Part shown: one piece after another, positions 36,624 through 48,780 of the stretch | How the letters are laid out: every line of letters begins with the position of its first letter | Numbering within the stretch: the stretch's first letter is position 1 | Assembly: GCA_035235625.1 (NCBI GenBank) | Contig: CP141142.1 | Span: 14,848,995-14,912,994, forward strand | DNA: 64,000 bases | Direction: 5' to 3' | Source of the DNA: Saururus chinensis | Lineage: Eukaryota; Streptophyta; Magnoliopsida; Piperales; Saururaceae | Program-made: the position numbers and the translations under genes | The notes under the pieces: generated by a model | Databases searched by the model: none | The model's input: only the letters and a program-made list of their open reading frames with translations | What the model was told of the DNA's origin: nothing

Positions 36624-37070
36624 GATCCCTGACTCAGCTCAATGTCATTGAATATATGTGTTTTTCTGCAACCTAATATTGAACCATAAAAAATGTCACT
36701 CCCAGTCATCCAAATGATATAAATGTTCATCAAAAGACTAGTAGAATTAAAAAACAGAGTAGTTTCATTGCTCAAAAGATCATATGAATACCTGTTTGAT
36801 GAGTGCCTCGGTGAAAATTGGGATTCCCCCCAGCCTAGTTATCCAATGTGATCAGTTGGGTGCAATGGCGTTCCATCATAAGAATAAACTTACCGAAATA
36901 TCTTTATCAACCATTTTCAGATTAGTCAAACAATCATCATAAGACTGTATAGTTTGTTTTTTAGGAAAAACAAAAAAAAAGAGGGAAAAAATATCAAAAA
37001 CATGGGTTGCCTCCCAAGAAGCGCTAAGTTTATTGTCTTTAGCCAGACATTGCCAACATTCTCAAATACA

Positions 37071-37889
37071 TTAGGGCGCCTGGTAGATATTAGCATTGAC
37101 TCTTCTCTTAAGTCTCCAAAAAGATGATGCAGAAAAATTAAAAGGCATTGCTTGATTATGGGCTAATGCTACAAAAGATGAACCTTTATCATAAGCATCA
37201 AATCTAAAATTGTTTACCATAAAATATTCAACAGTAAAAGTTGTAGGCAAATGGTTAGACACATCAAAAATATTTAGTTGCACTTTCATGTTCCTAAAAG
37301 TCATCTCCATTACCCCCGTCCTTTTATGCATCATTAGCTGTGGCAAGAAAGGACGACCTAGAATGATAGAATCTGATATGTGGGGTTGGCACCGGTTTCC
37401 ATATCTAAGACAATAAAATCAACAAGGAAAAAGAACCGGTGAACCTTCACTAAGACATCCTCAATGACTTCTCGAGGCTTACGCACAGAACGGTCAGCTA
37501 GCTGCAAGGTAACTGATGTAGGCTGCAATTCACCTAACCCTAGTTTCTCATACACTGAGTAAGGGAGTAGATTGACGCTCGCACCAAGGTCAAGGAGGGC
37601 TCTATGAATGGAGTGATCGCCTATGATACAAGAAATAATGGGTACTCTAGGGTCCTTATACTTAGGTGGGGTGTCAAACTTCAAGAGAGCTAACTTGCTC
37701 GGTGAGAAAGACCTTCTTAGACACATGGGTCTTAGATTTACGCTTTTGAGTGCATAGGTCTTTGAGGAACTTAGCATAAGCAAGGACTTGCTTAATGGCA
37801 TCTAAGAGGGGGAGATTAATTTTAACTTGTTTGAAAGTCTCAAGAATCTCATCATTCCTAGCTGTGCTTTTTCTAAATGGTGGGGCCAT
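37071..37889 (-). pseudogene. Athila-like aspartic protease region
   Basis: This follows gag, first in the same frame (37889-37674, FKQVKINLPLLDAIKQVLAYAK) and then shifted by one base. The protease motif is LDLGASVNLLPYSVYEKLGL (about 37590-37530), where the family has LDSGAS or LDTGAS, so the catalytic triplet is altered by Ser/Thr to Leu. VIEDVLVKVHRFFFLVDFIV and the GANPT segment follow. After a return to the first frame, GVMEMTFRNMKVQLNIFDVS (37346-37071) matches the end of the protease domain. Not functional. Confidence 0.82.
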
Positions 37890-37925
37890 GTCAAGACACT
37901 GAAGAAAAGGTGCCCTAGGGATATA

Positions 37926-39618
37926 TCATCCCTCGGAAGTGGTCTTAGACTGTGGCTCTGAGGAAGGGGAAGAAGATACAAACTCCTTCTCATGTGGTGC
38001 ACTAACTTCTACTTGAGGTTCATTAGGGGCTGCCCTCTCTAACTCCTCACTCCTATCATCTGTCACTGGTGTCCCCTCAACACTCTTGTCAACAATCCTC
38101 CCACTCCTAAGGGTCATTATGGAATTAACTTGTTCATTAGAGGGAGGAGCTCCCTCTACCTGAAATTGACCTTTAGGGTTTGGTAGGGGTTGACTGGGTA
38201 ACGTCCCCATCTCTCTCTTATTAATAACATTAGCTAGTTGTCCAATTTGGGCTTCTAACTTTGCTATAGATTGTGTGTGAGAGTAGAGAAGTTGGGATTG
38301 AGATTGAAGGCCTTGCAAGGCACTCAAGACCTTTTCTTCAAAACTTGGACTCCTATTGGGTTGGACATAAGGAGGTTGCACTTGAGGTTGGTGGATAGGG
38401 GCTGGTGGGACTTGGAATGGGTGCCTAAGGGGTTGGTTACCCATAACCCCTTGGTCTTGTGTTTGCCAAGAAAAGTTAGGATGATTCCTCCACCCAGGGT
38501 TATATGTGTTTGAAAATGGATTGTTCTCAACCCTAGGGAAGGATTGGGTAGCATTCACATGGTCTTGGACATGCTCAGGAAATTGAGAGGCAGAGGGGCA
38601 CTCAATGATAGTATGGGCTGGGCTAAGGGATATTGTGCATGCATCTTGAGTAAAGGGAGTGGGCTGATGGGTTGAAGTCATAAGAAGGTCCAGCTTCGTA
38701 CTCAAAGTATCAACTTTGGAGGAGAGATCTAATGGGTTTTTGACTTCATACAAGCCACCCCTAGAGGGGGCATTGTTCAAGGTAGATAATTCACTCTCAT
38801 TTCTATTCAACGCAGCATGTTGAAGAGAATTTTCACTCAAGTCCTCAAAAAGTTTTCATGCCTCATTTTCATTTTTTAGCAAAAAGGTACCCCCACAACT
38901 TGCATCCACAAGATGACGGATTTGTTCAATAAGACCCTCACAAAAACGTTGCACTAATTGCCACTTAGGGATAGCATGATGAGGACACCTCCTAAGAAAG
39001 TCCTTAAGTCTATCCCAACTCTCATGGAACTGTTCAATAGGAAGTTGGGCAAAAGTGGTTATGGCCTTTCTCATTTGGTTGGTCTTACTTATGGGGAAGT
39101 ACTTTTTGAGGAACTCTTGTTGCATTTGGGCCCATGTTGTGATGATGTTTGGCTCTAATGAGTGAAGTCATTCCTTAGCTTTATCTTTCAATGTGAAAGG
39201 AAAAAGGCGAAGTTTAACAGCTTCATTAGTTAAATTTGAGAGCTTAAAAGTTGTGCATAGTTCTAAGAAGTCATCTAGGTGCCTATACGGGTTTTCATTA
39301 TTAAGCCCATAAAAGGATAGAAGCATTTGAATAATATTGGGCTTAATCTCATAATTTTGGGCAGCGACCGTTGGCAACCTAATGCATGAAGGGGAGGTGT
39401 ACTCATTGGGAGTGTAATACTCCCTTAGAGCTTTAAGTGGTGCATCTACTAACTGATGTTCAGCCATGATGGGGGAAGTAGTGTGGGTGGAGGAATTGGT
39501 GGGAGAGTTTGGGGGTGTAGGGATATAGGTCGAGGGCAACTCAGCTCTCTTAGATGTCCGCTCAGGCTCAGGGTCAAATGGTACTAATCGAGGGAGTAAG
39601 GAGCGACGACCACGCATA
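37926..39618 (-). pseudogene. Athila-like gag, nearly intact
   Basis: One reading frame runs from MRGRRSLLPRLVPFDPEPER (start at 39618) through the retrotransposon gag domain: NPYRHLDDFLELCTTFK, LRLFPFTLKDKAKE, FLKKYFPISKTNQMRKAI, and QFHESWDRLKDFLRRCPHH. It continues to the proline-rich region NPFSNTYNPGWRNHPNFSW and the IMTLRSGR motif near 38110. Only two TGA codons break it, after AKDKE-type AKE at about 39164 and after NENEA at about 38855. Both stand where the family has tryptophan, so single G-to-A changes explain them. It would form the structural particle protein. Confidence 0.88.
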
Positions 39619-39931
39619 CACCACAAACACACCACACAATTTTAAGTGTAAAAAGAGGAAGAATAAGCAAAAACTAACTAAGGAAAAAGAATAAAATGGG
39701 AAAAGGATCTTGCAAACCAAAAATAAGCACTATGTTTGTCAATGTCCACTTGTGGCCACAAGTGTAGAGAGCACGATCTTCAACTCAGCCTATAAGATCA
39801 AATTAACAAAAGGTAAGAAACTAAGAATTAACCTAAAAAAGTAAAGTAAAGTGAATCTAAATTAGATAGAATTGTCTTAATACTAATTTAGTAACAAATC
39901 AACACTGTCCCCGGCAACGGCGCCAAAAACT

Positions 39932-41312
39932 TGATTATTTATAATTAAACCTTTTGCAAGTGTACAAAGTAATTGCAATAGGATAAGTATTTAAGGGTTG
40001 TCGAACCTCAGGGACAAATGGATTATCACTAAATCTAAAGAAGAATTTGCTAAGTAAAAAGTAGAAAAAACTTAAATTTAAATTAAGTAAAATAAAGGAA
40101 TCAACTAGTTTAAAAGTAAGAGATTAATATAATGGAATTTACTTAGGAAATCAAATCCACTATAAAACCATAACAATTCCTTAACTTTTAATCTAAATCT
40201 AATGTGAATATGAACAAGTATTCTCAGCTACAAGGTACAATTACTTCAGAAAGAATCATTAATTAAATTCCATGGCATGAACTATCTTCGACAATAGCAC
40301 GAATCATCTACACTAAACTAGCTATAGGTATGACCTGTCTAATCTTAGTATAACTCATCCAAGTCATTAATTATCTAAACATTAAAACTATTATATGACC
40401 ATCTCATCTAAATCACAGAAATTAGAATCGATGAAAATATCAAAATCACATCAATCTATCATCTACAAGATAATAAATCAACATAGATTTGAATAAACAT
40501 TAAAAGCTCTTCCATTAAAAAGGAAATCCATATCATACAATTGTCATCATTTACAACTGAGATCTAAATTAAAAAGAAAAGAAACTAAAACTTATCTATT
40601 GTTTCATCAACTCCTAAGTAAAAGATAAGTCTAGCCTTCCACTGTAGAAGAAAGCACTTGAATCTCTAATGAAAGCTTTGGCTTCTCTTCCATCTTCTTC
40701 TTCCTTTTTTTCTTCATAAAATCTACTAGAATCCTCCAATTTTGAGCCAAATATGTTTTTTTATAGGCATAAGTTCCATAGGAAGAAGTCCAATATGAAA
40801 AGGATTGAAATTTGGGTCAAACAAGGAAAATGCGCGTTATCCTGTTCGAACGCCCTGCATGCCCGTTCGAACGGCTACACTATTTCTGCAACCTGGACAG
40901 TTTTCTTGGGCAGTTTTCCTAGACAGTCCATATTCTGTTCACTAAGTTTTTCTTCATGTCTATATTAGTTTCCAACTTGTTTATAACTCCGAAAAGTTGT
41001 CCAAATCACTTTAAAGTATGTCAAGACTATTTTGAATTATTCCAAACATTGTCCAATTACTTCGATAAGCGCACTTTACCTACAAAACATAAAAACATTA
41101 CATTGTAGATATGTAGAATATAACTAAAATTCCAACTTGATTTAAATACATATCTAAACTACTAATAACTACAAAATTACTAATAATTAAACTAAAGTAC
41201 TAATATCTATATTAATCTAAATAAACTATAACTAACTCTAAATTTACCTAATCTATATTAGCAAATAAGGTAAAAAAGGCATATAAAATAGATATATATT
41301 TCATACTTATCA
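39932..41312 (-). repeat. 5' LTR of the Athila-like element
   Basis: On the minus strand it begins TGATAAGTATGAAATATATA and ends TAAATAATCA, immediately before the primer site. Its length is 1381 bp. It is homologous to the LTR at 14336-15487. A TATA-like stretch (TTTTTTATAGGC on the plus strand near 40756) lies inside. Confidence 0.8.
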
Positions 41313-41339
41313 CTGACTCGAACTACTTTTTATTTAAAT

Positions 41340-42155
41340 AAAAAAATTTAACTATTTGTGACAAGTTTTACAATTTAATGTAAAAAATTCCTATTTGCCA
41401 TAAACTAGCTAACTTGTTGCAAAAGGTATATACTTTTTGTGATAAATTTCTTAAATTCTCTCAAGCATATAGTTAGGATATTTTTACTTTTTTTCTTTCA
41501 AATAAAATAAAATAAGCCTATTTGGGACGCATTTTGAATTTTGTTGCAAAAATCAATACAATTTGCTACAAAACTTCTTACTCATCTCAAATAATCAAAT
41601 AGTATTTGCAACAAATTAAGCTTGTTGTTGCAAATGCTCTTTTGCCTTTTCAAAGTACATCTTTTTGGGATGAATTGCAAAATTTATCCCAAAATGTGAC
41701 TTTTAGGGACAAATATTTATTTGTGGCAAAACATTTAATTGTAGTGCTTTTGCGACAACTACTAAAATTTGTCGCAAAAGCACTTTAAAAAATTATTATT
41801 ATTATTATAAAATATTAATGAGAATTTTTTTAGGACAAACTACACATTTTGTCGCTGAAAGGCTTAAGACCTTTTGCGATAAAACAAAATTTTGTTGCAA
41901 AAAACATAGACATTTTGCAATGGATTCCCTTTGCCATAAAAAAGTTGGTTTTTTTGCAACGAATGGAAAAATTTGTTACAAAATAACTAACCTTCAGCGA
42001 CAAAATAACCCATTTGTTGCAAAAAAATCATATTTTACAAGTGCACAGAGTTTTTGCAACAAGTTCCTAAAATTGTCGCAAATGATATACAATTAGCGAC
42101 AAATTCTTGTTTGTGGCAAAAAAATTTGTTCCAAAAGGGTCTTTTTGTTGTAGTG
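41340..42155. repeat. Right subterminal array and terminus of the CACTA element
   Basis: The array has dense TTTGTCGCAAAA/TTTGCGACAA motifs in both orientations (for example 41750-41785, 41848-41900 and 42070-42140), closing with TTTTTGTTGTAGTG at 42142-42155. It is the mirror of 33976-34545. Confidence 0.8.
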
Positions 42156-42839
42156 AGAGCCCAATCCTACTTTGTAGTGAATTAGAATCACACATGTGAA
42201 TTAGTTGAAAGAGTAAATAGTCCCACATCGCCTAAAAAAAGGTGATGGTGTTAATATATAAGGCATAAGTTTGGCCGTTCAAGTTAGGCCCTTAGGCCAC
42301 CCCACTTTTGTGAGAGAGTTACATGTTGAACCTATGCACCTAAATAAGCTAACCCACACATGCACTGCCATATGTCCGGCCGGCTAGCTCGGTTCGGTTC
42401 ACATGCATAGCCGGCCAGGCCAAGTTGGGTCGGGTTGGGTTGAGCTACATTATCCTTTACTGGATTTTCTCGTCTACGTGTTCTATGAGAGCATTTTCTA
42501 TAAGCATGAGTTGTGCGAAGGTGCTTCTACAGCATGTGATTGATCGTCTTATCCTAGGAGGCAGATGCCCAAGTGAATCCTTAGCACCAGTAGGGAGGGC
42601 GAACTATGTCTTAAGAACAGAGTATTTTGCTTGATTTGATCATCATTTTCCAATGACTTTCTTCCATCACAACATTAAAGGTACGAAAATAACATTCTTA
42701 AGACAACATTCTTATTTTTTTGTACTTTACTATTGTGTATGCTATTTTGAAATTGTGTTATAAAATTTTTGAAACTGAGACTAACTTTTCTTCATTGGAA
42801 TGGAAATGGCTATAGAGGGTACCAATTTGACTTCGATCA

Positions 42840-44330
42840 TAATTCCCACTCAGGTTAATGCTCCTGTTCAATTGAAAGGGAAAAACCAAAAAAGTTCAGT
42901 GGAGCAGATTTCAAAAGTTGGCAACAAAAGATGTTGTTCTATCTTATCACACTGAATTTGACCTGATTCCTTCAAGTGGAAGTACTTGTTCTCATTGAAG
43001 ACAAAACAGATAACAAAATGGCTGTTGTGGCAATCGAAGCATGGAAGCATGCAAATTTTCTATGCCATAATTATATCCTTAATGGGTTGGATAACACGTT
43101 ATATAATGTATGCAGTCCGATGAAGAGTGCTAAGGCACTATGAGTCCTTAGACAAGAAGTACAAGACAAAGGATGTTGGAACGAAGAAATTCATGGTTGG
43201 CAAATTTTTGGACATCAACATGATGGACTCTAATATAAATCAAGTTTAAGAACTCCAAGTTATCCTACATGATATTCATGCAAAAGGTGTGATTTTAAGT
43301 GAGTCTTTCGAGGTGGCTGAAATAATTAAAAAAATACCACCTTCCTAGAAGGACTTTAAGAATTACTTAAAGCATAAGCATAAGGAGATAAACATGGAAG
43401 ACTTAATTGTAAGGTTGACGACAGAAGAGGACAAACATGCTTCTGAAAAGAAAATCGGGAGTCATGGCATGGAAGCCAAAGTCAATGTTGTGGAATAAGA
43501 GCATAAAAATAAGAATTTCAACAACAAGAAGAGGAATAATCTTGGGGGATAGTCAAACGATTCCAACAAAGCCAAGTTCAAGGGAAGTGCTGTGTGTGTG
43601 ACAAGCAAGACCATAAGACTAATGATTGTCACAAGCGGAAGAAACAAGAGAATTCTAAGAAAAAAATTCACAAGCCAACATGGCTAAAGTGGAGAATCTC
43701 TCCAACAATGTGAATGACATCAGCCTTTCCGCTATAATTTCTGAAGTGAACATGGTCACTAATGCAAAAGAATGGTGGGTGGACACTAGGGCCACTAGTC
43801 ATATGTGCTCAAATAGAAAAATGTTCTTCACTTACCAACTAGTGGAAAATGGTAAACTTTTTATGGGCAATTCTTCTACCACCAAGGTGGTGCTCAAGAT
43901 AACTTTGGGCAAGGAGCTCACTCTCAACAATGTGTTGTATATGCTAAAAATTTGATAGAATTTAGTATAAGGATTATTATTGAGCAATAATGGGTTCAAA
44001 TTAGTGTTTGAATCGGATAAGTTTGTAGTGACTAAGAGTGGGATCTATGTGGGAAAAGGGTATCTTAATGAGGGGCTTTTCAATCTCAATGTATTGACTA
44101 TTGTACCTGTTGCTAATATTAAGAATGCTAGTGCTTCTTCTTCTTACATGATTGAGTCATGTGATGTGTAGCATGGTAGATTAGGACATATTCATTTTGA
44201 CGCTATGCGAAGATTGATTAATATGAAATATATGCCTAAATTAAATATTAGAATCAAAATTGACAAGGAAATCATTCCAAAGCATTGAGAGATGTGTTGA
44301 ACCTCTTGAATTAATTTACAACGATGTCTG
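42840..44330 (+). pseudogene. Copia gag, protease and pre-integrase remnant
   Basis: Gag motifs in shifted frames include SLDKKYKTKDVGTKKFMVGK near 43150, ELQVILHDIHAKGVILSESF near 43250, and DFKNYLKHKHKEINMEDLIV near 43355. The region 43680-43955 encodes EWWVDTRATSHMCSN, the copia protease site with DTGATSH changed to DTRATSH. The region 43980-44171 continues and is followed by a stop and HGRLGHIHFDAMRRLI, the GAG-pre-integrase motif. Frameshifts and stops show it is dead. The family resembles Tork/TAR-type plant copia elements. Confidence 0.85.
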
Positions 44331-46988
44331 TGTAACGTTTGAGATTTTTTATCACATTTTCTTTAAAATTTACGAAAATTATTTGCAATATAATGACTAT
44401 AAATCAGGAAAAATGAAGAACACGAAATCTATGAAAACAGTTTTATAATTTAAAATATCACACATTAGTTTTTCCCATACAAATTTTTACTTATTTGATA
44501 AAACATCATATGGCCAAACCAAACATCCTCAGGCGCTACTCGAAAATAAACGTATGAATAAATTGCTATAATCATAGACTTTAAATACAAATCTCTCAGA
44601 GGCATCCCTAAGTGCAAGTCCCATAACAGCCCATAGTCTAATCCAAAATTACAAGTCTAGAAAGCATAAACAATTTCATTCTCATCTCACCCAATACAAG
44701 AGATCATGACACAAAAGAATACTCGCAGTGAGTTAAAGATATACCTGAGTCAATGGGAGTCAATCCATCACTGAAACAAGCATGCATCTCCAGGAGCTCT
44801 CTGGCAAACCTGCAAAAGCCTCTCGAACAACTAGGATAAAAAATAAGGTAATGAGTATTTTCATACTCAGTAGGAAAATACCCAATAGGGGAGTTCTAAA
44901 TAGTGAACTCAGTAAGTCCATACATAGATGCGTTCATGCAACTCAAACATGAAGTAGGAAAGCATATAATAATTATGCACATACGCTTACAATCATGTCA
45001 AACACACCATCAACCCAATCTTACACAAACACTCTTAATCATAGTCTTACAAATTTACTCATACAATCGTACGTTTACTCATACAACTTACACATACTTG
45101 TACGACCTTACTCATACAATCTTACACTTACTCATACGACCTTACTCGTACAGTCTTACTCATAAACATACGCTTATATCATTCTCAAAATCATACTCTT
45201 ACAATCGTGATCAGAATCATAGTCTTACAATCTTACTCATAAACTTAGGCTTACTCAGAAACATACGTACTTACTCATACAGTTGTACACATACTATCAA
45301 CCACTGAAGCTCAGTACAACTAATAAGCTCTAACATCGAAAAGGAAAGGAATGTCATTGGGGATTCACCTTAACCTCTGGGGAGTGACTAGACGCCATGG
45401 ATTTTTCAAAGGCGAGCCACACCAATGCTCATGGGGTACAGGATCAAATAGGTAAGAGCAGTTCCACGATACTACTTACCTGAGCATGCAAATATAAATA
45501 CACACACACATATGGTCATACAATTACCCACACTTTAGGGGTATTATAGTGCTAGTGCCACTCTTAGGCAAAAATCATACAGTACAACTCTTGGGTAAAA
45601 TCATATAGTGCCACTCTTGGGCAAAATCATAAAGTGTCACTCTTGGGCAAAATCATGCACTGCCACTCTTAGGCAGAATCATGCAATGCTCTCAAAAGAG
45701 CATCAAACATCCTGGCTTAATACAACACATAGATCAAAATAAAAACATACATCGCTCTCAACATCCCACAGGATAAACACCATGGTTAGACATGAGAAAT
45801 GCTCACCTAACTATTATCAGCTAGTTCAAACACGGAACTTAATCCATTGACCCTCAAGTCTCAAACTCACAATACTATCATTAGCCTTGCTTATAATTCA
45901 AAATTATATTAAGTAAGTTATGCGGTATAATTATGCCACACAAACTCTCAAACATATAGTGCTCCACTAATCTAACGGAAGTTGAGCCCAATTAGAAACC
46001 CTAATTAGTCAGGGCAGCAAACTTTACTTAACCCATCCAACTCACAACATAACTCTCCATACAACAAAATCTTACATATTCATACAATCTCCTCCATCCA
46101 CCTTATGGCCAAAATGTCTTACTCGAAAGTCATCAAACTGAGTTCCTCATAGTCAAACCCAGTTATCACCGTCTTACTTATACCTCACTTATTGTGCTTA
46201 CTTTTCACTTCATAATTTATACGTTATGCTTGTACAATTATTCAACACTCTTATTGTATGTCAATCCCCCAACATACGCTCTAGTCCAAGCCAAACAATT
46301 CGTTCCACTCTAATCCTCGCCCATCAAACTTACATCCGCTATCTTTCGTCGTACGCTTGCACATCCACATCCACATCCAACTCCATACGAAATCCTCTTA
46401 TACCTCTTACCGTCCATCACCCATACTTCTGCCCCCCCCCTCACACATACACATATCCATCACTCCTATGGCCAAAAAACGAATTTAAGAGGTGAGAAAA
46501 ACAGAAGAAAAGACTGGTACCTCATGGGGGAGCAATGAGGACATGGCGACAGTCATAGCCAGTACCCATAGACTCGTGGCGGTAAGGCGAAGTGGATCTC
46601 GGCAAGAACCAGCGGAATCTGATAACGGAGGAGGGGCAACGGAGAGACTAGAAATGCACTCAGGTTTTCTCACAAAGTTACCGGACATAAAATCTTTCTA
46701 GACGTCTCATGTTTCTGGAATCCGATCGACCAGTCTAGAAACTTATACTCTTTTTCATTTTTCCATCTATGTCCCTAACATGCATTAACTTACTTTTTAC
46801 ATGTTATACCTCCAAAATTTGCATTGAAAACGTGCAATAAGGCCCGTGGCCTGTGACTAAACCCCACACCCGACTCTACAAGTATAAATACCGAGATAGA
46901 TATGACAAAGCATCACATTTTCCAACCAAAAATTATAAAAAAATAGCAAAAAATTAAAAAAAATCTTAGAAAAATCAGGGACACTACA
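44331..46988 (+). mobile_element. 2.66 kb solo LTR (TGTAACG family), copy 2, TSD GTCTG
   Basis: It starts TGTAACGTTTGAGATTTTTT and ends CAGGGACACTACA. The exact 5-bp duplication GTCTG lies at 44326-44330 and 46989-46993. Removing it restores the copia integrase reading NDVCDLKLVQTRGGKKYFIT. It aligns with 21468-25945 at both ends. It lacks about 1.7 kb corresponding to 23720-25420 of copy 1 and the 28-bp repeat array. Confidence 0.92.
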
Positions 46989-46993
46989 GTCTG

Positions 46994-47090
46994 TGACTTA
47001 AAACTTGTTCAAACAAGAGGAGGTAAAAAGTATTTTATTACATTTATTGATGATTGCACTTGATATTGTTATGTATACTTGCTGAGAAGT
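46994..47090 (+). pseudogene. Copia integrase fragment
   Basis: The fragment reads QTRGGKKYFITFIDDCTRYC and YVYLLRS in frame with the sequence before the solo LTR. It contains the first part of the integrase core. It ends abruptly at the gypsy LTR starting at 47091. Confidence 0.85.
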
Positions 47091-47830
47091 TGTTGTGCCC
47101 GACGTGGGCACAATCGGTACCTAGAAGTCTCACGCAGGGAAAGGGGAGAAAGGAAAAAGAAAGGGGAGAAGCTCTAAATAATTCTATTGCATAACCAAAC
47201 AAAGAGGAAAGAGGCAACCCACTCTCCTAGGGAATTGCACCAGCTAGTGGGCCAGGCTACCCCGTGGGCCACTAGCTGGTCCAATAACAATTATCATCCC
47301 ATTACATAAGCAAATACTAAGCTAATACATAAAAACGGCCTACTACACTAGAATAAAGGGAAATAAAGGAAATAAAGTAGAGTCCGGTGAACATGTACAA
47401 CACTCCACCATGCTTCCGCTATTTGCCTTGACCTCAAGGCAACCAAGCTGGGTAGTGAGCCATGAACTCGTTCTCAAAGATCCATGTGGCATTCTCTAGG
47501 GGCTGGCCCTGCCAAGAAACAAGCACCTCTATAATGATATGGCCAGAACGGTATACCCAATGCTTATCAAGCATTGAGGCTGGAATAGGATCGGAAGGCT
47601 AGACCGGAGGTGGTGGAGCATCAGTGGTGAGGGAAGTGTCACTCACACATTGACGGAGTCTAAATACATGGAAGATGGGGTGGACTAAGGAGTCAGATGG
47701 TAGAGCAAGATGATAAGCCACCGTGCTGATATGCTCCACCATTGCATATGGGCCATGGAAATGGTGGGCGAGATTGGAATGATCAGGTTGAAACAAGGAT
47801 GTCTAGTGCTGAAGAAGAATAGATACGTAA
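47091..47830 (-). mobile_element. 3' end of a Ty3-gypsy element: integrase C-terminus and LTR
   Basis: The LTR is 47091-47402 (312 bp), TGTTGT...ACAACA. On the minus strand it is preceded by the purine-rich GGAAGCATGGTGGAG. The coding remnant 47403-47830 reads HHFHGPYAMVEHISTVAYHL and HPIFHVFRLRQCV (end of the integrase region). After a stop it continues VLVSWQGQPLENATWIFENE, which resembles the chromodomain-like tail of gypsy polyproteins. It is truncated near 47830 against the CACTA-like repeats. Its LTR family is the same as the solo LTR at 4023-4362. Confidence 0.8.
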
Positions 47831-48780
47831 ACCAAGTCTCCCCTGTCTCTCCTCCCTCTTCTCTCCTCTCTCCTCTCTCCCCTCTCTCATCACTCTCTCT
47901 CTATCTATTTTAATTTAAATTTTTTTCAAATAAAAAAGTTATTAGCGACGCATAACGTATGCATTGCTACTACACTAGTTAGTAGTGAGGCATACGTGTA
48001 TGAGTCACTTATAAGGTAGGCTAGTTGTGATGCATACCTATATGCATCGCAATTAATAATAAATTTTTTTTATATTTTTTAAAACTAATTTATAATATAA
48101 TAAAATTTTCTCTCTCTTCTTCTCGCTCTCCTCCCTCTCTCTCCTCTCCCCTCTCTTCCTCTCTCTCTCCCTTCTCCTCCCTCCCTCTCCCTCCTCTCTC
48201 CTCCCTCTCTCTCTCCTCCTCGTTCTCTCTCCTCCTCGTTCTCTCTCCTCCCTCTTCTCTCTCTCCTCCCTCCTCTCTCCTCACTCTCTCTATCTATTTT
48301 AATTTAATTTTTTTTATAATAATGAAGTTTGTAGCGACGCATAACATATGCGTCGCTACTACACACATTAGTAGCGACACATACATGTATCCATCGCTAC
48401 AAATATTAGCTAGTAGCGACGCATGAATCCCCTTAGTTAGTAGCAACTCATACCTATATGCATAGCTAATAAGAATTATTTTTTTTATATTTTTGTAAAT
48501 TTTTAAAAATAATTTATAATAAAATTTTAATTCTCTCTCTCCTCCCTCCTCTCTCTCTTTCCTCTCTCTTTCTCTCCTCTCTCTCCTCCTAACCCCTATT
48601 GCTCCTCCCCCCTCTCTCTACCCCCTCTGTCTCTTTCTCTCTCCCCCATCTATCTCTTCACTCTCTATCTCTCCTCCCTCTCTCTCCTATCTCTCTACTC
48701 TCTCGCTCTTCCCTCTCTCCCTCCTCTCTCTCTCCTGCCCTCTCTCCTCCCTCTTCTCTCTCCCCTCTCTCTCCTCCACT

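Larger units (their letters stand above)
36960..39931 (-). mobile_element. Athila/Tat-like gypsy internal region, gag-protease only
   Basis: On the minus strand after the 5' LTR lies the primer site TGGCGCCGTTGCCGGGGA (39909-39926), typical of Athila/Tat elements. Gag and protease follow. The sequence then jumps to AAACTTAGCGCTTCTTGGGAGG (37001-37025), a phrase found far downstream of pol in these elements. Reverse transcriptase, RNase H and integrase are therefore deleted. No 3' LTR is visible on the low-coordinate side, so the element is truncated near 36960. Confidence 0.8.
42197..47090 (+). mobile_element. Ty1-copia element, interrupted and truncated
   Basis: The 5' part (about 42197-42660) has LTR character: AGTCCCACATCG near 42222 and a TATA-like TTAATATATAAGG at 42251-42263. 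Coding remnants follow: gag 42840-43680, protease and GAG-pre-integrase 43680-44330. A 2658-bp solo LTR intervenes. Integrase resumes at 46994-47090 and is then cut by a gypsy element at 47091. Reverse transcriptase and the 3' LTR are not in this window beyond that point. Confidence 0.75.
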
